Assembly (NCBI GenBank): GCA_037102815.1
Contig: BTPP01000002.1
Location: 4,030,001 to 4,094,000, forward strand
Length of the DNA stretch: 64,000 nucleotides
Reading direction: 5' to 3'
Origin: Neurospora intermedia
Taxonomy: Eukaryota; Ascomycota; Sordariomycetes; Sordariales; Sordariaceae
The position numbers and the translations under genes are program-made. Numbering within the stretch: the first letter of the stretch is position 1; each line of letters starts with the position of its first letter. The notes under the pieces were generated by a model. That model saw only the letters and a program-made list of their open reading frames with translations, ran no database searches and was not told the origin of the DNA. Below are positions 58,625-64,000 of this stretch, in pieces.

Positions 58625-61600
58625 ATGGCGGACAAGGACAAGGATAAACAGTACAAATACCGCCAGGAAATCCAGCAGGTTAGTAACTCACCTTGGACGC
58701 AAAACCACAATCGTGTTTCGCAGCCAAAGTGCCCTGACAAGTGTTCGGCACACTTTATGAATCTCTCTGTTTATATCTCGTACTTTGGCATCCTCATCCC
58801 GTCGCTTTGTACTCGTGCACGCTTTTGCTTTATGAATGTGAATTTCTGAATTCCACGCTGTTTGAAGCAGCTCAGAAAAGTGGTTAGAGATCCCGAAGGA
58901 ACGTTGTGGGGATGACGAACTATCACCTGGATGGCCTCGAATGTCGTCGAGCCCCAGCGAGGTCGGTGGGTTTGCACTGCTCACAGGACGATGCTCAACC
59001 AGAGAAAAGTGGTTCTTGCCTGCCGCAGTCAACTGGAAGTTGCATGCCAGCTCCAATGGTTGCCTGGTTGGTTTGTTACCGGTCGCGTGATAAATCGGTC
59101 TTTTCGGTATTCAGGGACGCCAGGAACCTCGATCCATTCCCTCTCAAAACAATCTCACTCTGGCCTCAAGGAAAATCAACTTGCGTGGGTCGGCTACTTT
59201 CCCCCGTTCTTGCAATCGACGGCGACTCTGCACGAGCCGCTGTCTTTCCTTCGCCATTCACTCACCACCACGCAGCTCCGACCTAAACCTGTGATTTCAC
59301 ATTCACTACAAGTCCCAAAAATTCGAAACCATGAGGCTTCGTTCTGGAACTGTCGCGTCGGCCGCGAAGGAAGACCTATCTTCCCCAGAGCCGTCAGAGC
59401 TCATTCTGCGGCGTTCGGCACGCATTCAGCGGTCACAATCGGCGAGACCATCACAAACTCCCAAGCCGTCAAGAAAACCGAAGACTTCAGCGAGCAATCC
59501 CACCCCTCAGATCTCGCGAGGAAGGCCTCCTACCAGGTCCTCTGGCCCACGGCCACAGCAGGTCTCCACTTTCGAAAGCCAGCGGTCACCAACACACACC
59601 CCTACACGTCGTGCCTCTACGGGCAGCGCTCCAAAGGAGCTTGCGGAGAGTTCCGCCAACAGTCCAGGCGTGCCTTCACAGCTTGTGTCTGCGGATCCAG
59701 TCATTCACTCTGGGACCGCCTTAGCGACCTCTTCCGAGCAATCATTCCAGGATTTGGAGTCCCTCCATTCTGGATCCCCTATTTCTGGCATCTCTCAGAC
59801 ACTTTCAGTTTTCCAGCATTCTTCTGGCCCTTACATGGAGGAGAATGATCAACAACTGTCCGTGCCCTCATCTGTCTCGATGTCTATCAGTAGCGGATCC
59901 GAACCTCCCCCGCGTGCCGATGTGTCTTAGGAAGACACATACCCAGGAGGTAGCTTAGAGGAGCAACAACACTCGTCCACAACATCTTCAGTCTCGATGT
60001 CTATCAGCAGCGGGTCCGATCCCCATTCGGATACCGATAATTTAGGGCAGGTCACACAACTAGAAGATGACACAACTTCAGCCCACGTACAGAGCAAAAG
60101 AAGGAGAGACTTAGGTCATGGAAGTGTAGCCAAAGACTTTTCTCTTACTGCTGATCGCAGCTTCGAGTCGCTCTCTGGAATTCTCGACAATGGGCATCTT
60201 TGCTCTGCAACTGGAGAGCCCAGTCATCTCTTCTCATCCAAATGCTCAACACCTCCGTATCAACCATCGGAAGTCCTCACTTTGCTAGCAAACTGTCCGG
60301 CTACACCGAATGAGAGCTCAGGCTCTAAGACCCAACAACTTGACCAGCCGGCAGTGTTGAAGAAGGCCCAGGAGAACATTGTCAAGTCCCAGACGACAAT
60401 GAAGCAGGCCCAGATCACTACTGGCATTAAGTTGCAGAACATTACCAGAAGTGACGAGGCTGGCCAGACCTCGGTACTGCTACCGGAAATCACAGCTCAG
60501 CCTCAATGCGAAGATCACAAGTCCGCGGCTGGAGGTTCTTCAACAGAAGGTGGTACTAATGATGTTGTCGAAACTTTCTGGAGCTCTTGTAACCCGAGCG
60601 AGGACAGAACCAAGACCATCAGTAGCGCCGAGGTCTGGTTTACCTCTCAAGATCAAACTTTTCAGCCCATAGACGTGGACATGGAGTCCAAAGACCTTCC
60701 TGAGGAACCACTCATTCCTGAAGACATCACGCAGGATCAGCCATCAGAACCTACCACTCAACAGGATGAAGCTATTATGGATCCCGAATGGGATGACTGG
60801 ATTGATAATGAGATCATCATACCTTCAGCGCCCAGTCAGAAAAACACATTCACGGGAGAATCTTCTACACCAGTTGGTCCTTCGACTTCTTCCTCCGTCC
60901 ACCAAGTTGGTGATGGATTTGATCTCTTCCAAGACGCGTTCAACACTGCCCTTGATGAGATCAATACAGAAAATCAGGCCAAGCGACCAAAGTTTTCAAT
61001 TCCAAATGACATAATCTTCCCTTCAAGTGATGCAGAAACAGAGCGTAGAGGCATCAACGACTTCGTCAACCCATACCCAAAAGACCCTTGGGAATTCTAC
61101 TGGAAGAAAAGAGCAGAGACAAAGGACCAGTTTGTTGCCAGATTTACTAACAATGTTCGTCAGATGATGTACGTCTCTGGAGAAACAGGCGAACCATCCG
61201 TTGAAACCACGAGTATCATCGAAGACATTGTACGCCAGCAGGTCATCCATATGGTAAGCCATTACTACCTACTCGCACCCTCTACATATACTATAGAAGA
61301 CTTACGACTCACACTTTCTGTCACAGCTCAAAAACTGCACCGAACTCGCCGCCCGCCGCGGCTCCCGCTCCATAACCATCAACGACCTAATCTTCCAAAT
61401 CCGCGACGACGCGCCCAAAGTCTCTCGGCTGCGCACCTTCCTCTCCTGGAAGGACGTGCGCAAGAACGTCAAAGACTCTGAAGACAAAGGCGGCGATGCC
61501 GACATTGGCGCCGCAGGCGAAGACCCTTCGGCCGCCGCGGGAATTGTTCCCGGCGCAGGCGGCCCCGTCGACGACGCAGCCAAGAAGAACAAAAAGGCCA

Positions 61601-62160
61601 AAGTCGGCTTGCCCTGGGAACCCTCCTCCTTTTATTCCGTTGAAGTCCCCGAGCGCGAAGACGAAGAGGACGAGGAGGAAGAAGAAATGAACTACATCAC
61701 CCTCCAACGCCTGCGCAAAGCCGACGAGCGCACCAAGGCCATGACGCGCGAGGAGTACGTGACCTGGTCCGAGTTCCGCCAAGCTTCTTTTACGTACCGC
61801 AAGGGTAAAAGGTTTAGGGAATGGGCCGGCTTCGGGCAGGTGACGGATAGTAAACCCTCTGACGATATCGTCGACATTCTGGGGTTCCTAACGTTTGAGA
61901 TGGTGCAGAGCATCACGGAGGAGGCGCTCAAGATCAAGGACCATGAAGACCTGCTCAAGGAGCGTACGGGCGAGGCGGGCCCTACTAAGAAGCGTAAGCT
62001 GCCCAAGGGCTTGTTTGATCCCCCTGGGGAGGGACGCACGCCGGTGGAGCCTAGACATATTCATGAGGCGTTTAGGAGGTTGCAGGATCCGAGCAAGAAG
62101 AGGAGGGCCATGTTGAATGGGACTAGATTGCAGCCGAGGACGGACTTGTTGATTATTTGA
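58625..62160 (+). CDS. spt3: SAGA complex subunit Spt3 (double histone fold)
   Basis: Exons 58625-58678, 61164-61253 and 61327-62160 encode 325 aa, close to yeast Spt3 (337). Exon 1 gives YKYRQEIQQ, and exon 2 [17 protein letters not shown] through QQVIHM. Exon 3 gives [40 protein letters not shown] and [10 protein letters not shown]. The first histone fold is built from exons 1-3. A Gly/Ala/Lys linker and an acidic stretch separate it from the second fold ([39 protein letters not shown]). Spt3 delivers TBP to promoters within SAGA. Intron 2 is 73 nt, but intron 1 is 2,485 nt, very long for this genome, and contains the in-phase frame listed separately. Both splice sites of intron 1 are sound (GTTAGT; ACTAAC then CAG). 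Confidence 0.9.
59331..61163 (+). other. long coding-like frame inside spt3 intron 1, one internal TAG
   Basis: Frame zero is open from ATG 59331 to the spt3 exon 2 boundary except for one TAG at 59928-59930: 199 codons, the stop, then 411 codons. It continues in phase into spt3 exon 2 with no stop of its own. The first ATG has a good context (GAAACCATGAG). The product would be Ser/Thr/Pro/Glu-rich, with basic motifs near the start ([15 protein letters not shown]) and an ordered-looking end ([31 protein letters not shown]). A 40-codon tandem repeat ([10 protein letters not shown] twice) straddles the TAG, and a further ATG lies at 59997 in the second copy. It is either alternative 5' coding sequence for an extended Spt3, a nested gene decayed by one nonsense change, or a non-coding intron that is open by composition. 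I recognise no family. Confidence 0.55.
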
Positions 62161-62809
62161 GTTGGGTCGAGGGATGTCTGGGCTCTTGTCTTGCTTTCAC
62201 AACCAGTGGTCGACCTAACCACGACTTTGTTTGGCTGAGAGGATGCTTAACTGGGTTTAGGGGGCTACCAAGAAGTGCTAGGTATGTCTGGCTTGATTTT
62301 CTTTCTGTTTGAGTAAGAATGGCGATATTCATGTTGGAGTCAAGGCACTACGGCGCAAAGAGGTTTAGGTCTTGATGTCAATAGTCTAATAGGGAAGAAG
62401 GGAGGGTCGTTCGTTCAATGCCGACTATTCACTTGCTCCTCACTTTGGGGAAGATAACGACATGGTCGATTAATAGCTGGCATGACGTTTCTTGATGAGC
62501 CGCTGATGATGTCCAAATAACAACTACAATCTTGCAAGCCTGATAGTACAACTATTCCCAAGTGAAATCTAAATTTCTTCCTCAAATGGGAGACATGGCA
62601 ACATGCCAACACTTATCTGCCCAGATGAAAAATTTAGAAGCTGCTGGACACAAGCTTTGGTATCTGACCTAAGTATTATTTTTGGAGGAAATCCTCCCAG
62701 GTGGGCAATTCATTACACTCAGCAAGCCGTCAGCTTGGCACGATTAAGTGGTATATTGTTGAATTTATCTTTGTACCACTACCCCGTAACGAACTGGTCA
62801 CCCAGTCTA
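62161..62809. other. convergent intergenic region
   Basis: About 650 bp between spt3 and ppm1 3' ends. No feature seen. Confidence 0.5.
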
Positions 62810-64000
62810 TTATATTTCCAAATCAACCCCCACCCCCCTCCATCCCCAAACGACAATATAATGCCCCGCCAACAACTTCCACTCCTCAACCTCATCTAGT
62901 CCCTCCAGCGCATCCACCCGCTCTTTCTCCTCTTGGCTCGTCCACTCCTCCCAAATCTGTTCTATCGTCTTACTCCTTGCTCCCCCTATGCCTTTTCCTT
63001 CCCCTCCACGAAATCCGGCTTCTCGTAACCGCCTTTCCTGGTCCTCTGCCTCTTTGTACACCTCCAACGTTGGCATTCTGATTTCTCGAGCAGCAAGGTT
63101 CGAGACCATCATCTTTCCAAAGGCGTCATCAGGCTTGATGGGCTCGTAGATGACTATGCTCAGGGAGGATTGGATCGTGGTGGTGAAGAAGGACACAATG
63201 GAGGAGGCGGTTGAGGGAGGGAGATAGCAGAGGCAGCATTCAGAAATTATGAGGGTGGGAAGGTTCGGGTTGAGGGATGTCAACGTTAGTGGTTCTTTTT
63301 GTTGAGGTAGACTTGTTTCCTCTGTTTGCTCTTCGTGTTGTGTGGTTGAACCGGCGGTAAAGGGCGAAGCGTGGAGTCCCCTGGAACCGATCGGTACTCC
63401 TGGTGGTAGTGGTTGCTGGGGCTGTTGCGAGGCCGCAATGGCGCGGAGATCTAGCCCGTGAACCCAAAGCTCGCTTCCTTTGTGCTTTTCTGCCACGGCC
63501 TTGCTATGCCAGGAGTTTCCTCCGCCGTGATGACTCAATTCCTCCACGGTGTCTGGGTCGGATAGAATAGACCGTAGCTGTGGTGCGCTACAGACGATGC
63601 GCTGCTTCTTCTCGCACATGGCGGGGAAGTCGATCTCGTGGTAGATGACGCGCTTGCGCGGTGTTGGTGCGGAAGGGGAGAATAATCGGAGACTGCGAGT
63701 ATCGGTGCCGGCGCCTAGCGAGATAATCTGTCGCCCTTCTGGTGAGCTCTCGGTGTCGTCAAGAAACTTGTCAACAAGCTTGTCGATGGCCGTTGTGCGG
63801 GCGTAGGTGCCTCGGTTGATGATGGGCAATCGCCTGGCGGCACCGGGGCCAGACTGGGCGAATAACTCGGCATACGGATCGTCGATATAGCCTATCTGGA
63901 CTGCGCTGAGGCGAGAGACGGCGGCGTCGGTGTCGGTGCCTTGGATGGTGGCATCGTGAGCTGCTGAGGCACTGGGTGCTCCGGGACCGTGGCCGCGACC
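62810..64000 (-). CDS. ppm1: leucine carboxyl methyltransferase (PP2A methyltransferase), 5' end beyond window
   Basis: The frame is open from the stop at 62810 to the right edge, 396 codons; the N-terminus lies outside. It methylates the C-terminal Leu of PP2A catalytic subunit with S-adenosylmethionine. Visible in order are [20 protein letters not shown], the [11 protein letters not shown] substrate-side motif, the SAM motif [28 protein letters not shown], and the [14 protein letters not shown] and [17 protein letters not shown] stretches. It ends with [15 protein letters not shown] Gln/Pro/Ser-rich insertion (about 150-200 of the visible part) is longer than in yeast Ppm1. An internal ATG at 63829 is not the likely start because family motifs continue upstream of it. 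Confidence 0.93.
   Translation of the reverse strand, partial: GRGHGPGAPSASAAHDATIQGTDTDAAVSRLSAVQIGYIDDPYAELFAQSGPGAARRLPIINRGTYARTTAIDKLVDKFLDDTESSPEGRQIISLGAGTDTRSLRLFSPSAPTPRKRVIYHEIDFPAMCEKKQRIVCSAPQLRSILSDPDTVEELSHHGGGNSWHSKAVAEKHKGSELWVHGLDLRAIAASQQPQQPLPPGVPIGSRGLHASPFTAGSTTQHEEQTEETSLPQQKEPLTLTSLNPNLPTLIISECCLCYLPPSTASSIVSFFTTTIQSSLSIVIYEPIKPDDAFGKMMVSNLAAREIRMPTLEVYKEAEDQERRLREAGFRGGEGKGIGGARSKTIEQIWEEWTSQEEKERVDALEGLDEVEEWKLLAGHYIVVWGWRGVGVDLEI

Noticed and set aside
58931-59848. 305-codon plus-strand frame in spt3 intron 1, another phase
   Set aside because: It overlaps the 59331 frame for over 500 bases, has a poor start context and no link in phase to any exon. It may deserve a glance only if the 59331 frame fails.
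63829-63829. Internal ATG as start of the leucine carboxyl methyltransferase
   Set aside because: Family residues continue in frame for 57 more codons to the window edge, so the gene is truncated by the window, not started here.

Overview
The window is nuclear DNA of a filamentous ascomycete. The genes have short GT-AG introns with CTAAC-type branch points, there is strong C-ending codon bias in the highly expressed gene, and intergenic spacers are long. Protein resemblances and the linkage of acetolactate synthase with cystathionine beta-lyase (met-2) fit Neurospora, probably N. crassa linkage group IV. That assignment rests on memory of gene order and was not searched. I support 18 protein-coding genes plus one long coding-like reading frame inside an intron. 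I found no tRNA, rRNA or CRISPR array.

Layout. 0.7-3.9 kb: a HIRAN/SNF2/RING translocase (HLTF/Rad5 type, minus strand). 5.4-20.2 kb: a group of fungal-restricted proteins of unknown function. It holds two short proteins that share an alternating amphipathic C-terminal strand (5.4-6.1 and 8.9-9.3 kb), a conserved unknown protein between them, and two DUF3659 (LEA-like) repeat proteins at 12.9 and 17.1 kb. The spacer at 9.3-12.9 kb carries a tandem duplication, a foldback element and a TA-flanked MITE. 22.8-25.1 kb: mitochondrial acetolactate synthase. 26.5 kb: a metallothionein-like protein. 28.1-36 kb: monopolin subunit Csm1/Pcs1, an Mch1-type MFS transporter and a Tms1/SERINC membrane protein.

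36.0-44.5 kb has no recognisable gene. Then come cystathionine beta-lyase (44.5-46.0), a 573-bp inverted-repeat element with an 11-bp target duplication (46.6-47.2), the Msp1 AAA extractase, AP-2 sigma, a zinc-knuckle/RS-rich protein, the ESCRT regulator Ist1, SAGA subunit Spt3, and the 3' part of leucine carboxyl methyltransferase (PP2A methylation), which runs off the right edge.

Most interesting: the first intron of spt3 is 2,485 bp and holds a reading frame of about 611 codons, interrupted by one TAG. The frame runs in phase straight through the spt3 exon 2 acceptor, so it could supply an alternative N-terminus to Spt3. Second are the unknown-protein cluster at 5-20 kb and the shared terminal strand with the stop codon embedded in a splice-donor-like sequence. 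Two amino-acid biosynthetic genes also carry TGACTCA elements, consistent with cross-pathway (CPC1/GCN4-type) control.
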